A DNA stretch of 64,000 nt from Variovorax sp. PAMC 28711 (lineage in GTDB: Bacteria; Pseudomonadota; Gammaproteobacteria; Burkholderiales; Burkholderiaceae_C). The notes beneath the pieces are model-generated. The model saw only the letters and a list, made by a program, of their open reading frames with translations. It had not been told where the DNA came from and ran no database searches. A program made the translations under genes and the position numbers. Below are positions 26,702 through 36,468 of the stretch, in pieces (the stretch's first letter is position 1; every line of letters starts with the position of its first letter). Where the stretch lies: assembly GCF_001577265.1 (NCBI RefSeq), contig NZ_CP014517.1, positions 2,471,001 to 2,535,000 of the forward strand, in the 5' to 3' direction.

Positions 26702-27331
26702 TCAGATCAGGTTGTTCCGAATCGCATAAACCGTCAGCGCCGCATTCGTCGGCAACCCCAGCTTTTCCATGACGCGTGTGCGGTACACGCTCACGGTCTT
26801 GGGGCTCAGCATCAGCTCTTCGGCGATATCGGAGAGACGCTGGCCCGAAGCGATCTTCACGAGCGTTTGGAGCTCTCGCTCCGACAACGCCGCGTGCGGC
26901 GCCTCGAGCGACGGGCGCGAGACCGAGTCGGCCAGCATCTGCGCCACTTCGGCCGTCACGTACTTGCGGCCTTGTGCGACGGTACGCGTGGCGGCGATGA
27001 GTTCGTCCGGGTCGCCGGCCTTGCTCACGTAGCCTTTGGCGCCGGCGCGCAGGCAGCGGATCGCGTACTGGTCGGCCGGGAACATCGACACCACGAGCAC
27101 CTTCACCGGCGAATCGCTTTCGTTCAGTGCGGTCATCACTTCGAGCCCGCCGCGGCCGGGCATGCTGAGGTCGAGCAGCAGCACGTCGCAGGGCGTGGAA
27201 CGCAGCAGTTCGCGCAGTTCCGCGTAGCCGCCGGCCTCGCCGGTGACCTTGATGTCGACCGCTTCCGACAGCGTGTCCCGAATGCCGCGACGCACCACCG
27301 CATGGTCGTCGCAGAGCACCACATGAATCAT
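26702..27331 (-). CDS. NarL/FixJ-family response regulator
   Basis: Two-component transcription factor of 209 residues: receiver domain with phosphoacceptor D54 (VLLLDLSMPG), acidic pair in CDDH, then a LuxR-type helix-turn-helix (about 147-205; LSERELQTLVKIASGQRLSD, SPKTVSVYRTRVMEKL). Its start overlaps the kinase stop by 4 bp, so the two form a cognate pair. Target genes unknown. Confidence 0.93.
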   Translation of the reverse strand: MIHVVLCDDHAVVRRGIRDTLSEAVDIKVTGEAGGYAELRELLRSTPCDVLLLDLSMPGRGGLEVMTALNESDSPVKVLVVSMFPADQYAIRCLRAGAKGYVSKAGDPDELIAATRTVAQGRKYVTAEVAQMLADSVSRPSLEAPHAALSERELQTLVKIASGQRLSDIAEELMLSPKTVSVYRTRVMEKLGLPTNAALTVYAIRNNLI

Positions 27332-28425
27332 GATTCTTTAACTTTCTCGCCCAGCGGCACGGACAGGATGATCGACGTGCCCACGCCGCCGTGGTTGGTG
27401 ATGTCGAGCCAGCCGTCGACGGTGCGCGCACGTTCGCCGAGGCCCTTCAAGCCGAAGGTCTTGGGCTTGTCGAGTTCGGCGCGGGTCAGGCCGCGGCCGT
27501 TGTCGGTGATCTCCAGCGTGAGCACGCTCTCGCCATCGGTGAGGTCGATGCGCACTTCGCTGCAATCGGCGTGCTTGGCGATGTTGGTCAGCGCCTCCTG
27601 CGCGGTGCGGTAGGCCACCAACTGCACTGCGTCGGGCGCATCGATGGTTTCCTGCGTGGCGGTGAAGGCGGTCTTGACGCCGGTGCGCCGCTCGAAGGCG
27701 GTGGCCAGCCAGTCGACAGCGGCCACGATGCCCTGGTCGAGGATCGGCGGACGCAGGTCCTGCACGATGCGCTGGCATGCGCCGATGGCGTGCTGCAGTG
27801 TTTCAGTGGCGCCGTAGACGTGATCGAGCACGGCAGGGTCGCTGGCATGCCGGCCGATCCAGGCCAGGTCGAAGTTCAGTGCCGCGAGCCAGCCACCGAT
27901 CTCGTCGTGCACTTCGCGTGCGATCGAATGGCGCTCCTCTTCGATGCAAGACTGCAGGTGTTCGTTGAGTTCGGCCGAACGGCGCATCGAGCCGGCCAGC
28001 TCGACCTGCAAATGTTCCTTGGCGGTGCGCATCTTGTTCACGTCGCGGGCCCGCAGGATGGCGCGCGGCAGCTGCTCCATCGCGTCCTTGCGCACGAAGT
28101 CGCTCACCCCACGGCGCACCGCATCGATCGCATCGGCCTCGCTCGCGGAGCCGGACAACACAATGAGCGGTGGCGGCACGCCTGGCAGCGCCAGCAATTC
28201 CTCCCACACCGCCATCGCGGTAAAGCCCACGCAGTGGTAAGCGCACACGACCACGTCGCAGTCCTGGCGCGACATCCGGTCCCTGAACGCTGCCAGCGTC
28301 TCCACGCGGGAGAGGGTTCCTCCCGAACGGTCCAGCCCGAGGGCATCGCAAACCCGGCGATGGTCGGTTTCGGACGGCTCGACGTGCAGGATGCGCAGCT
28401 GTCGAACGAATTGGGCGGTTAACAT
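27328..28425 (-). CDS. Cytosolic hybrid-type histidine kinase with degenerate receiver domain
   Basis: 365 residues, no membrane segment. The N-terminal ~125 residues have a receiver fold, but the phosphoacceptor Asp is replaced (DVVVCAYH; Ala62), so it is a pseudo-receiver that probably senses by protein contact. Then a HisKA_3 dimerisation helix with H173 (SIAREVHDEIGGWLAALNF) and a HATPase domain (TAQEALTNIAKHA, DNGRGL, GLKGLGERA). Coupled to the downstream NarL-type regulator. Confidence 0.9.
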   Translation of the reverse strand: MLTAQFVRQLRILHVEPSETDHRRVCDALGLDRSGGTLSRVETLAAFRDRMSRQDCDVVVCAYHCVGFTAMAVWEELLALPGVPPPLIVLSGSASEADAIDAVRRGVSDFVRKDAMEQLPRAILRARDVNKMRTAKEHLQVELAGSMRRSAELNEHLQSCIEEERHSIAREVHDEIGGWLAALNFDLAWIGRHASDPAVLDHVYGATETLQHAIGACQRIVQDLRPPILDQGIVAAVDWLATAFERRTGVKTAFTATQETIDAPDAVQLVAYRTAQEALTNIAKHADCSEVRIDLTDGESVLTLEITDNGRGLTRAELDKPKTFGLKGLGERARTVDGWLDITNHGGVGTSIILSVPLGEKVKES

Positions 28426-28473
28426 TTGTGTCCATGATAGTCAGCGCGGCGCTGACTGCCCCACTGGCCGCCC

Positions 28474-29193
28474 ATGACAGACCTCGAAAACCTGCCGCTG
28501 ACGTCTTTCCCCGAGGGCTTTCGCGCCATCGTGATCGGGGCATCCGGCGCGATCGGCGGAGCGCTGCTGGCGCATCTCGCGCAACATGCGCGCTGTTCGC
28601 GCGTGATCGCCATCGGACGCCATACGACGCCCTCGCTCGACCTCTGCGACGAGGGCAGCATTCGCGCGTGTGCCGCGTCGCTGGCGGCACAAGGCCCGTT
28701 TCATCTCGTTGTCCACGCCGCGGGTGTGCTGCATGGCGCCGGCTTCTCGCCGGAAAAACGGCTGCAGGATCTGGACGTGGAAAGAATGACGGACGTGTTC
28801 CGCATCAACGCCTTCGGCCCGGCGATGGTGCTCGCGCACTTCGGTCCCTTGCTGGACGTCCAGCGCGGCGTGCTCGCGCTCCTGTCAGCCAAGGTCGGCA
28901 GCATCGGCGACAACCGCCTGGGTGGCTGGTACAGCTACCGGGCGTCGAAAGCCGCCCTCAACATGTTCGTGAAGACGGCATCGATCGAAATGCGGCGGCG
29001 CAACCCGCGATCGGTGGTGCTGGCGCTGCATCCGGGCACCGTGGATTCGCGGCTCTCGGCGCCGTTCAACGGCGCCGAGATCGGCCGCGCCGCGTCGGAC
29101 GCGGCCACCGACCTGCTGCGCGTCATGGACCGATCGGGTCCGGACGAGAGCGGCGGTTTTTTCTCCTACAGCGGCGAGCGGCTGCCCTGGTAG
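28474..29193 (+). CDS. Short-chain dehydrogenase/reductase
   Basis: NAD(P)-dependent oxidoreductase of unknown substrate, 239 residues. Rossmann glycine motif GASGAIGG (22-29), HAAGVLH, catalytic Ser138 and Y155-x3-K159 (SYRASK) are all present. The PGTVDSRLSAPF segment resembles the C-factor/CsgA-like SDRs. Divergent from the kinase gene by 48 bp. Confidence 0.88.
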   Translation: MTDLENLPLTSFPEGFRAIVIGASGAIGGALLAHLAQHARCSRVIAIGRHTTPSLDLCDEGSIRACAASLAAQGPFHLVVHAAGVLHGAGFSPEKRLQDLDVERMTDVFRINAFGPAMVLAHFGPLLDVQRGVLALLSAKVGSIGDNRLGGWYSYRASKAALNMFVKTASIEMRRRNPRSVVLALHPGTVDSRLSAPFNGAEIGRAASDAATDLLRVMDRSGPDESGGFFSYSGERLPW

Positions 29194-29217
29194 GCCGCCC
29201 TCGCCGCGTGGTCGGGA

Positions 29218-29817
29218 TCAGCTCGGCAGCAGCACCTTGTTCACGACGTGGATCACGCCGTTCGACTGGTACACGTTGGCGATCGTCACCATGGCCGTGC
29301 CGCCCTTGGCGTCGGTGATCATGACGTTGTTGCCGCTCATCGTGGCGGTCAGCGTGCCGCCGCTCGCGGTCTTGAGCATGGCCTTGCCGCCGCCGGCCGC
29401 AATCGCGCTCTTGAGCGCGGCGGCGTCCATCTTGCCCGGCACCACGTGGTACGTCAGCACCTTGGTCAGCGTGGGCTTGTTCTCTGGCTTGAGCAGCGTG
29501 TCGACCGTGCCGGCCGGCAGGGCGGCGAAGGCGTCGTTGGTCGGTGCGAACACGGTGAACGGGCCGGGGCTCTTGAGCGTGTCGACCAGACCGGCAGCCT
29601 TCACCGCGGCAACCAGCGTCGTGTGATCCTTGGAGTTCACGGCGTTGTCGACGATGTCCTTGTTGGCGTACATCGGTGCGCCGCCGACCATCGGATTCGA
29701 CATGTTCGACGACATGCCGCTGCCCGACATGCCCATGCCGTCGTTCTTCATGCCCATGCCGCCCGCGCACGCGCTGAGCAGAACCGAAACGCCGACTGCA
29801 ATCATGAGTTTTTTCAT
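29218..29817 (-). CDS. Fasciclin-domain lipoprotein
   Basis: Probable surface or periplasmic lipoprotein, 199 residues from the start [20 protein letters not shown], where LSAC is a lipobox. A Met/Gly/Ser-rich linker ([20 protein letters not shown]) leads to one complete FAS1 domain (about 55-199) with [15 protein letters not shown] and [13 protein letters not shown]1 proteins are adhesion-like; the role here is unknown. Confidence 0.9.
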   Translation of the reverse strand: MKKLMIAVGVSVLLSACAGGMGMKNDGMGMSGSGMSSNMSNPMVGGAPMYANKDIVDNAVNSKDHTTLVAAVKAAGLVDTLKSPGPFTVFAPTNDAFAALPAGTVDTLLKPENKPTLTKVLTYHVVPGKMDAAALKSAIAAGGGKAMLKTASGGTLTATMSGNNVMITDAKGGTAMVTIANVYQSNGVIHVVNKVLLPS

Positions 29818-29968
29818 GGAAAGGCTCCTGGATGAAAGTTGATTTTTGAGGTCTGTGGAACCGCCAACAGCGCGGAGGCGCAAAGCGCTTGAGAGCATTA
29901 CGGTCAAGAAGTGCAACTGGATTCGTAGGACAACACCGGATGCACGGCAAGCAATGCCGGAAATGAAA

Positions 29969-29990
29969 AACGGCACCCGAAGGTGCCGTT
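29969..29990 (-). terminator. Terminator after malate synthase
   Basis: Perfect 9-bp arms AACGGCACC and GGTGCCGTT. On the minus strand the loop is TTCG closed by C-G, a very stable tetraloop, followed by TTTTTC. It lies about 23 bp past the glcB stop. Confidence 0.85.
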
Positions 29991-30012
29991 TCTAGAAGGT
30001 GCGCTCAGCCCG

Positions 30013-32190
30013 TCAGGCTTCGCCCTTCACTTTCAGGCGCCATGCATGCAGCAGCGGCTCGGTGTAGCCGCTCGGTTGATCGATGCCCTTGAACACCAGA
30101 TCCTGCGCGGCCTGGTAGGCGGCCGACGTCTTGAAATGACCGGCCATCGGCTGATACAGCGCATCACCCGCGTTCTGGCCGTCGACCACGGCTGCCATGC
30201 GCTCGAAGGTCTCGTTCACTTGCGCCTTCGTCACGATGCCGTGCAGCAGCCAGTTGGCGATGTGCTGGCTCGAGATGCGCAGCGTCGCGCGGTCTTCCAT
30301 CAGGCCGACGTTGTGGATGTCGGGCACCTTGGAGCAGCCGACGCCCTGGTCGATCCAGCGCACCACGTAGCCGAGGATGCCTTGCACGTTGTTGTCGAGC
30401 TCCTGCTGCTTCTCGGCGGCGGCCCAGTTCGGCGTCGAGGTGATCGGCACCTGCAGCAGGTCGTTCAGGATGGCGTCGCGCTCGGCGTCGGCGTCGATCT
30501 TTTCCAGTTCCTTCTGCACATCGGCCACGTTGACCTGGTGATAGTGCAGCGCGTGCAGCGTCGCCGCGGTGGGGGAGGGCACCCAGGCGGTGTTGGCGCC
30601 GGCCTTGGGGTGCGCGATCTTCTGTTTGAGCATGTCGGCCATCAGGTCGGGCATGGCCCACATGCCCTTGCCGATCTGCGCCTTGCCGCGCAGGCCGCAA
30701 TCGAGGCCGACCAGCACGTTGTTCTTCTCGTAGGCGGCGATCCACTTCGTGCCCTTGATGTCGCCCTTGCGCAGCATCGGGCCGCCTTGCATGGCCGTGT
30801 GCATCTCGTCGCCGGTGCGGTCGAGAAAACCGGTGTTGATGAAGGCCACGCGCGCGGCGGCGGAGGCGATGCAGGCCTTGAGGTTCACGCTGGTGCGGCG
30901 CTCCTCGTCCATGATGCCAAGCTTCACCGTGTTCGCGGGCAGGCCGAGCAGCTGTTCGACGCGGCCGAACAGCTCGCTCGCGAAGGCCACTTCGGCCGGG
31001 CCGTGCATCTTCGGCTTGACGATGTAGATGCTGCCGCTGCGCGAGTTGCCCTTGCGCTTCAGGTCGATGGTGGCGATGGTGGTCGTGACCACGGCATCGA
31101 GAATGCCTTCCGGAATTTCGGTGCCGGCGCCGTACAGGATGGCCGGGTTGGTCATGAGGTGGCCCACATTGCGCAGAAACATCAGCGAGCGGCCATGCAG
31201 CTTGACGGTGCCGCTGCCGTCGGGCGCGGTGTATTCGCGGTCGGGGTTCAGGCCGCGCGTGAAGGTCTTGCCACCCTTGGCGACTTCTTCGGTCAGCGTG
31301 CCCTGGATGATGCCGAGCCAGTTCGCATAGGCGACCACCTTGTCGGCCGCGTCGACCACAGCGACCGAGTCTTCCAGATCGAGGATGGTCGAGAGCGCCG
31401 CTTCCATGATCACGTCGCTGATGCCGGCGGGGTCGGTCTTGCCGATCACGGTGTTCCGGTCGATCTGGATGTCGATGTGGATGCCGTTGTGCCTGAGCAG
31501 CACCGACGAGGGCGCCGCCGCGTCGCCCTGGTAGCCGACGAACTGCGCCGGGTCGGCCAGCACGGTGCTGCTGCTCTGCAGCGCGATGTGCAGGGCGCCG
31601 TCTTTCACGCTGTAGCCGGTCGCCATCTTGTGCGAGCCGTTGGCCAGCGGCGCGGCCTGGTCGAGCGCTTCGCGTGCGAACTCGATGACCTTCGTGCCGC
31701 GGACCGGGTTGTAGCCCTTGCCCTTGTCGGCGCCGCCCGTCTCGGGGATCGCGTCGGTGCCGTAGAGCGCGTCGTACAGCGAACCCCAGCGCGCGTTGGC
31801 GGCATTCAGGGCGTAGCGCGCATTCAGGATCGGCACCACCAGTTGCGGGCCGGCCTGCTGTGCGAGCTCGGCGTCGACATTCGTCGTGGTGGCTTTCGCG
31901 CCCTTGGGCGAGGGCAGCAGGTAGCCGATCTTTTCGAGGAACGCACGGTAGGCGGGCATGTCGGCGATCGGGCCGGGGTGGGCCTGGTGCCAGCTGTCCA
32001 TCTCGGTCTGGATGCGGTCGCGCTCGGCGAGCAGCGCGATGTTCTTCGGTGCGAGGTCGGTCACGATCGCATCGAAGCCTTTCCAGAAGGTCGCGCTGTC
32101 CACGCCGGTGGCGGGCAGCACCTTGTCTTCGACGAAGCGGTGGAGTTCGGTCGCGACCTGCAGGCCGTGGACAGTGGTGCGTTCAGTCAT
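30013..32190 (-). CDS. glcB: Malate synthase G
   Basis: Condenses glyoxylate with acetyl-CoA to malate (glyoxylate and glycolate use). The start [19 protein letters not shown] gives 725 residues, the isoform G length. Family segments present: [49 protein letters not shown] and [14 protein letters not shown]. Single-gene unit with its own strong terminator, divergent from the HMG-CoA-lyase gene by about 190 bp; no clear operator was found in that gap. Confidence 0.97.
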   Translation of the reverse strand: MTERTTVHGLQVATELHRFVEDKVLPATGVDSATFWKGFDAIVTDLAPKNIALLAERDRIQTEMDSWHQAHPGPIADMPAYRAFLEKIGYLLPSPKGAKATTTNVDAELAQQAGPQLVVPILNARYALNAANARWGSLYDALYGTDAIPETGGADKGKGYNPVRGTKVIEFAREALDQAAPLANGSHKMATGYSVKDGALHIALQSSSTVLADPAQFVGYQGDAAAPSSVLLRHNGIHIDIQIDRNTVIGKTDPAGISDVIMEAALSTILDLEDSVAVVDAADKVVAYANWLGIIQGTLTEEVAKGGKTFTRGLNPDREYTAPDGSGTVKLHGRSLMFLRNVGHLMTNPAILYGAGTEIPEGILDAVVTTTIATIDLKRKGNSRSGSIYIVKPKMHGPAEVAFASELFGRVEQLLGLPANTVKLGIMDEERRTSVNLKACIASAAARVAFINTGFLDRTGDEMHTAMQGGPMLRKGDIKGTKWIAAYEKNNVLVGLDCGLRGKAQIGKGMWAMPDLMADMLKQKIAHPKAGANTAWVPSPTAATLHALHYHQVNVADVQKELEKIDADAERDAILNDLLQVPITSTPNWAAAEKQQELDNNVQGILGYVVRWIDQGVGCSKVPDIHNVGLMEDRATLRISSQHIANWLLHGIVTKAQVNETFERMAAVVDGQNAGDALYQPMAGHFKTSAAYQAAQDLVFKGIDQPSGYTEPLLHAWRLKVKGEA

Positions 32191-32382
32191 GGGTTTTGCC
32201 TCTGAAAAGGGATGGAATGCGGGAAAGCCGCGCCGTGCGAGGCGCATGCCGCTACTTTATTTGATACCGTGCCTGCCATTAAGAAGCCGCAAGGCGATTG
32301 ATTGCTGACAAAAACCGGGGTAATCAACGCGAGACGAGACGAGGCGCGCAGCACAATGTACCCAGCCCCGAGGAGACCCGTT

Positions 32383-33330
32383 TTGACGCCTGCTTTCCGT
32401 TCTGTTCCCGACATTCTTATCAGTGAAGTCGGCCCGCGCGATGGCCTGCAATCGGTCAAGGCGACGATGCCGACCGCCGACAAGTTGCGCTGGATCGACG
32501 CGCTGCACGCGGCTGGCGTGCGCGAGATCGAAGTCGCCTCGTTCGTGCCGGCGCGGCTGCTGCCGCAGATGGCCGACGCCGCCGAAGTGGTCAAGCACGC
32601 GATCACGCTGCCCGGCCTCACGGTGATGGCGCTGGTGCCGAACCGGCGCGGCGCCGAAGCGGCGCTCGCGGCCGGCGTCCACAAGCTCACGATGCCGGTG
32701 TCGGCCAGCGCGGCGCACTCGCTTGCCAACGTGCGAAAGACGCGCGAAGAAATGGTCGAGGAAGTGCGCGCGATCTCCGAACTGCGCCGCGCGATCGCGC
32801 CGCACGTGAAGCTCGAAGCCGGCATTTCGACGGCGTTCGGCTGTACCTTGCAGGGCGACGTGCCCGAAGACGAAGTGATCCGCCTGGCCGCGCAGTGCGC
32901 CGAAGCCGGCGCCGACGAAGCCGGGCTCTCGGACACGGTCGGCTACGCGAACCCTGCGCAGGTTCGCCGGCTGTTCAAGCGCCTGCGCGCAGAGCTCGGC
33001 CCGCGCGCCGGTGCGGCCCACATGCACAACACCCGCGGCCTCGGCCTGGCGAACTGCCTCGCTGCCTGGGAAGAGGGTGTGCGCACCTTTGATGCGTCGC
33101 TCGGCGGGCTCGGCGGGTGTCCGTACGCGCCAGGCGCCTCGGGCAACGTCGTCACCGAAGACCTCGTGTTCATGTTCGAGGCGATGGGCGTGCGCACCGG
33201 CATCGACCTCGAGAAGCTGCTGGTCGCGCGCGAGCCGCTCCGGGCCGGACTGCCCGGCGAACCGGTGTACGGCATGACGCCGGAAGCCGGACTGCCCAAA
33301 GGTTTCGTGCAAGGAGCGCTGCGTGTCTGA
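32383..33330 (+). CDS. HMG-CoA lyase-family protein
   Basis: TIM-barrel enzyme of the HMGL family, which cleaves 3-hydroxy-3-methylglutaryl-CoA or similar hydroxyacyl-CoA to acetyl-CoA plus a keto acid. TTG is chosen as start because AGGAG lies 7 nt upstream; an in-frame ATG 27 bp earlier is the alternative. Motifs: ISEVGPRDGLQ (metal site) and the active-site Cys loop GLGGCPYAPGASGNVVTED. It overlaps the CoA-transferase gene by 8 bp; together they suggest breakdown of a branched or dicarboxylic acid. Confidence 0.9.
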   Translation: MTPAFRSVPDILISEVGPRDGLQSVKATMPTADKLRWIDALHAAGVREIEVASFVPARLLPQMADAAEVVKHAITLPGLTVMALVPNRRGAEAALAAGVHKLTMPVSASAAHSLANVRKTREEMVEEVRAISELRRAIAPHVKLEAGISTAFGCTLQGDVPEDEVIRLAAQCAEAGADEAGLSDTVGYANPAQVRRLFKRLRAELGPRAGAAHMHNTRGLGLANCLAAWEEGVRTFDASLGGLGGCPYAPGASGNVVTEDLVFMFEAMGVRTGIDLEKLLVAREPLRAGLPGEPVYGMTPEAGLPKGFVQGALRV

Positions 33331-34516
33331 GCCGGCTTCACCGCTGCCGTACGCCGGCATCCGGATGGTTGAGTTCACCCACATGGTGATGGGGCCGACC
33401 TGCGGCATGCTGCTCGGCGACCTCGGTGCCGAAGTCATCAAGGTGGAGCCGATCGCAGGCGACGACACGCGGCGCCTGCTGGGCTCCGGCGCCGGCTTTT
33501 TCCCGACCTTCAACCGCAACAAGAAAAGCATCGCGCTCGACCTGAAGCAGCCCGAAGGCGTGGAAGCAGCGCTCCGGCTCATTGCCACCGCCGACATCGT
33601 GAGCGAGAACTTCAAGCCCGGCACGATGAAGAAGCTGGGGCTCGACTACGACACGCTGAAAAAGTTGAACCCGCGCCTCGTGTACGTGAGCCACAAGGGC
33701 TTCTTGCCCGGCCCCTACGACCACCGCACCGCGCTCGACGAGGTGGTGCAGATGATGGGCGGCCTCGCCTACATGACCGGCCGTGCCGGCGACCCGCTGC
33801 GCGCCGGTACCAGCGTGAACGACATCATGGGCGGCATGTTCGGCGCCATCGGTGCGATGGCCGCGTTGCGCCAGCGCGAGCGGACGGGCAAGGGCTGCGA
33901 GGTGCAGTCCGCGCTGTTCGAGAACAACGTGTTCCTGGTCGCGCAGCACATGATGCAGTTCGCGGCCACCGGCCGCGCCGCCGACCCGATGCCCAGTCGC
34001 ATTTCAGCCTGGGGCGTGTACGACGTCTTCACCGTCAAAGGCGGCGAGCAGGTCTTTCTGGCGGCCGTGAGCGACAAGCAGTGGGCCATCTTCTGCAAGG
34101 CCTTCGGGCTCGAAGCCCTGCAGGCCGATCCGCGCCTGAAGACCAACAACGACCGCGTGCGTGCGCGGGACTGGATGATGCCGATCCTGCGGTCGCACCT
34201 GGCCGACCGCAGCGCGGCCGAGCTCAGCGCGGTGTTCGAGGCCAACGAGCTGCCCTTCGCACCGATCGTCAAGCCGCAAGAACTGTTCGACGACCCGCAT
34301 CTCAACGAGACCGGTGGCCTGGCGCCCATCCGCATGAACGACGGCAGCACGTCGACGGTGCCGCTCGCGCCGTTCACGCTCGATGGCGAGCGCCCCGGCA
34401 TCCGCCTGCAGCCGCCGCTCCTGGGCGAACACACCGACGCGCTGCTGCGTGAAGTGGGCTACAGCGACGCGGAGATCGATGCGCTCAAGGCGCGGCAAGC
34501 CACGCGCGCCGGCTGA
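33323..34516 (+). CDS. CaiB/BaiF-family (class III) CoA-transferase
   Basis: Moves CoA between carboxylic acids. The 397 residues match the family; GPTCGMLLGDLGAEVIKVEP near the N-terminus and the catalytic Asp167 (AGTSVNDIMGGMFG) are present. Paired with the HMGL-type lyase, it probably activates the substrate that the lyase cleaves. Start overlaps the lyase gene. Confidence 0.93.
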   Translation: MSEPASPLPYAGIRMVEFTHMVMGPTCGMLLGDLGAEVIKVEPIAGDDTRRLLGSGAGFFPTFNRNKKSIALDLKQPEGVEAALRLIATADIVSENFKPGTMKKLGLDYDTLKKLNPRLVYVSHKGFLPGPYDHRTALDEVVQMMGGLAYMTGRAGDPLRAGTSVNDIMGGMFGAIGAMAALRQRERTGKGCEVQSALFENNVFLVAQHMMQFAATGRAADPMPSRISAWGVYDVFTVKGGEQVFLAAVSDKQWAIFCKAFGLEALQADPRLKTNNDRVRARDWMMPILRSHLADRSAAELSAVFEANELPFAPIVKPQELFDDPHLNETGGLAPIRMNDGSTSTVPLAPFTLDGERPGIRLQPPLLGEHTDALLREVGYSDAEIDALKARQATRAG

Positions 34517-34518
34517 GC

Positions 34519-35463
34519 ATGGACCGCCTCACGCAACTCGAATCCTTCGCCTCCGTCGCAACGCGCGGCAGCCTCACGGCGGCGGCGCGGGCCGAGGGCG
34601 TGGCGCCCGCCATCATGGGCCGGCGCATCGATGCGCTGGAAGAGCGGCTCGGCGTGAAATTGCTGGTGCGCACCACGCGCCGCATCACGTTGACGCACGA
34701 AGGCAGCGCGTTCCTGGAGGATTGCCAGCGCCTCCTTGTCGAGTTCGCGAACGCGGAGGCGAGCGTGAGTGCCGGCGGCGTCAAGGCCAGCGGTCATTTG
34801 CGCGTGACGGCGCCTGCGGGTTTCGGCCGTCGCCACGTCGCGCCGCTGGTGCCGCGTTTTCACGCGCTGCATCCCGAGGTGCGCATCTCGCTCAACCTGA
34901 GCGACCGTGTGATCGACGTCGCCGGCGAAGGCTACGACTGCGCGGTGCGGGTCGGCGACATGCCCGATTCGTCGCTCGTGAGCCTGCGGCTGGCCGACAA
35001 CCGGCGCCGTTGCGTGGCGACGCCCGACTTCATCCGCCGGCACGGCGCGCCGCAGCAACCGAGCGACTTGGCGCGCTTTGCGTGCCTGACGCTGTCTAGC
35101 GACGCGTCGCAGACCCGCGGCTGGGCCTTTCGCGTGCCCAGGCGCCACGGCGACGAGGCAAGCACCGAGGTGATCCACCTCAAGCCGAGCGGTCCGCTCG
35201 ATTGCTCCGACGGCCAGGTGCTGCACGACTGGTGCCTGGCCGGGCACGGCATCGCCTGGCGGAGCACCTGGGAGGTCGAGGCCGAGATCGACGCCGGTCT
35301 GCTGGTGCCGTTGCTCGATGCGTTCGCGGCACCGGCAAACGGGATCTACGCCGTGTTTCCGCACGCCAAGCACCTGCCGCTGCGCGTGCGGCTGTGGCTC
35401 GACTTTCTCAAGGCGCAGTACGGTCGCCCCGAGTTCTGGGGCGGGGAAATCCGGGCGGCGTAG
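34519..35463 (+). CDS. LysR-family transcriptional regulator
   Basis: 314 residues: N-terminal winged helix-turn-helix (about 1-60; GSLTAAARAEGVAPAIMGRR) and a LysR substrate-binding domain. Follows the CoA-transferase by 2 bp in the same direction, which is unusual for LysR regulators and suggests it is co-expressed with the lyase/transferase pair it may control. Confidence 0.93.
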   Translation: MDRLTQLESFASVATRGSLTAAARAEGVAPAIMGRRIDALEERLGVKLLVRTTRRITLTHEGSAFLEDCQRLLVEFANAEASVSAGGVKASGHLRVTAPAGFGRRHVAPLVPRFHALHPEVRISLNLSDRVIDVAGEGYDCAVRVGDMPDSSLVSLRLADNRRRCVATPDFIRRHGAPQQPSDLARFACLTLSSDASQTRGWAFRVPRRHGDEASTEVIHLKPSGPLDCSDGQVLHDWCLAGHGIAWRSTWEVEAEIDAGLLVPLLDAFAAPANGIYAVFPHAKHLPLRVRLWLDFLKAQYGRPEFWGGEIRAA

Positions 35464-35505
35464 GCAGAATGGCACGACCCCACGACGTTTCCAGAAAGCC
35501 CCCCG

Positions 35506-35958
35506 ATGACGCTCGAAGCCATCCTCGCGTACCTGCACATCCTCGCCATCCTCACGATGGTCGTCTTCATCTCGAGCGAAGCCGCGCTGTGCCGCGTGCA
35601 GTGGCTCAACGCGGCGGTGGTCGAGCGGCTCGCGAAGATCGACATGGTCTACGGCATCGCGGCCCTCGCGGTGCTCGCCACCGGCATCGCGCGCACAGTG
35701 TGGGGCATCAAGGGCACGGCCTGGTACTGGACCCATCCGCTGCTGCACGTGAAGCTCACGCTTTTCATCATCATCGGCGTGGTATCGATCTTCCCGACAC
35801 TGACCTACTTTCGATGGCGCAAGGCGCTGCGCGCGACGGGCGCGCTGCCTGCGGAGGCCGACATCAAGAAGACGCGCCGGCTGGTGATGGTGCAGGCGCA
35901 CCTGATCGCGGTGATTCCGCTGGTCGCCGTGTTCCTCGCGCGCGGTTTCGGCAAGTAG
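35506..35958 (+). CDS. DUF2214-family membrane protein
   Basis: 150 residues with four hydrophobic helices (about 3-20, 45-65, 80-102, 125-146). The pattern and length resemble the DUF2214 family, which has no known function. It follows the LysR gene by 42 bp and is followed by a strong terminator. Confidence 0.75.
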   Translation: MTLEAILAYLHILAILTMVVFISSEAALCRVQWLNAAVVERLAKIDMVYGIAALAVLATGIARTVWGIKGTAWYWTHPLLHVKLTLFIIIGVVSIFPTLTYFRWRKALRATGALPAEADIKKTRRLVMVQAHLIAVIPLVAVFLARGFGK

Positions 35959-35977
35959 CGCGCCCGCCCCGCACAGC

Positions 35978-36005
35978 AAAAAGCCCGCACGCAGCGGGCT
36001 TTTTT
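35978..36005. terminator. Bidirectional terminator
   Basis: Arms AAGCCCGC and GCGGGCTT around a 5-nt loop, flanked by an A-run on the left and a T-run on the right, so it can end transcription from both sides. It lies between two converging genes. Confidence 0.85.
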
Positions 36006-36036
36006 GCAGGTGACGTCGTGTGCGTCGGCTCGGCGA

Positions 36037-36336
36037 TCAGCCCTTGGCGTCGGCTTCGCACTTCTTCATGAAGCTGTTCTTGGCGGCACCGGCGAGGGCC
36101 TTGCCGTTCTTGTCCATGGCCTTGGCGGCGCAGGCGGGTGCGGCGGACGACATCGTGTCCTTCTCGCACTTCTTCATGAAGCTGTTCTTGGCGGCGCCGG
36201 CCAGCGGCTTGCCGTTCTTGTCCATGGCCTTGGAATCGCAGGTCGCACCGGCGGCCGGCGCGGCCATCTTGTCCTGCGCGTGGGCGCCGAACGAGAGACA
36301 GGCGCCGAGAGCGATCAGGGAAAGGAGCTTTTTCAT
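36037..36336 (-). CDS. PsiF-like secreted repeat protein
   Basis: 99 residues from MKKLLSLIALGACLSFGAHA (signal peptide ending AHA). The mature part is two near-identical ~23-residue repeats, KAMDKNGKPLAGAAKNSFMK and KAMDKNGKALAGAAKNSFMK, each followed by KCE and with a Cys before it. This is the PsiF repeat pattern (phosphate-starvation-inducible family in E. coli); whether phosphate controls it here is unknown. Confidence 0.8.
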   Translation of the reverse strand: MKKLLSLIALGACLSFGAHAQDKMAAPAAGATCDSKAMDKNGKPLAGAAKNSFMKKCEKDTMSSAAPACAAKAMDKNGKALAGAAKNSFMKKCEADAKG

Positions 36337-36468
36337 GGTGTGGTTGTCCTCGAAAGGTTGATGGGGTGACAGCAGCCCCGGGCCGGGGCCATTCATGCTA
36401 ACGGTCCAGACGGGCTCGCGGATGACCGATCGGGCGAAGCCGGGGTTGGCCCCACGTAAAATTCACGG

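Noticed and set aside
29983..32205. Plus-strand open frame of about 740 codons opposite malate synthase
   Set aside because: No recognisable domain; full-length glcB lies on the other strand with a proper terminator.
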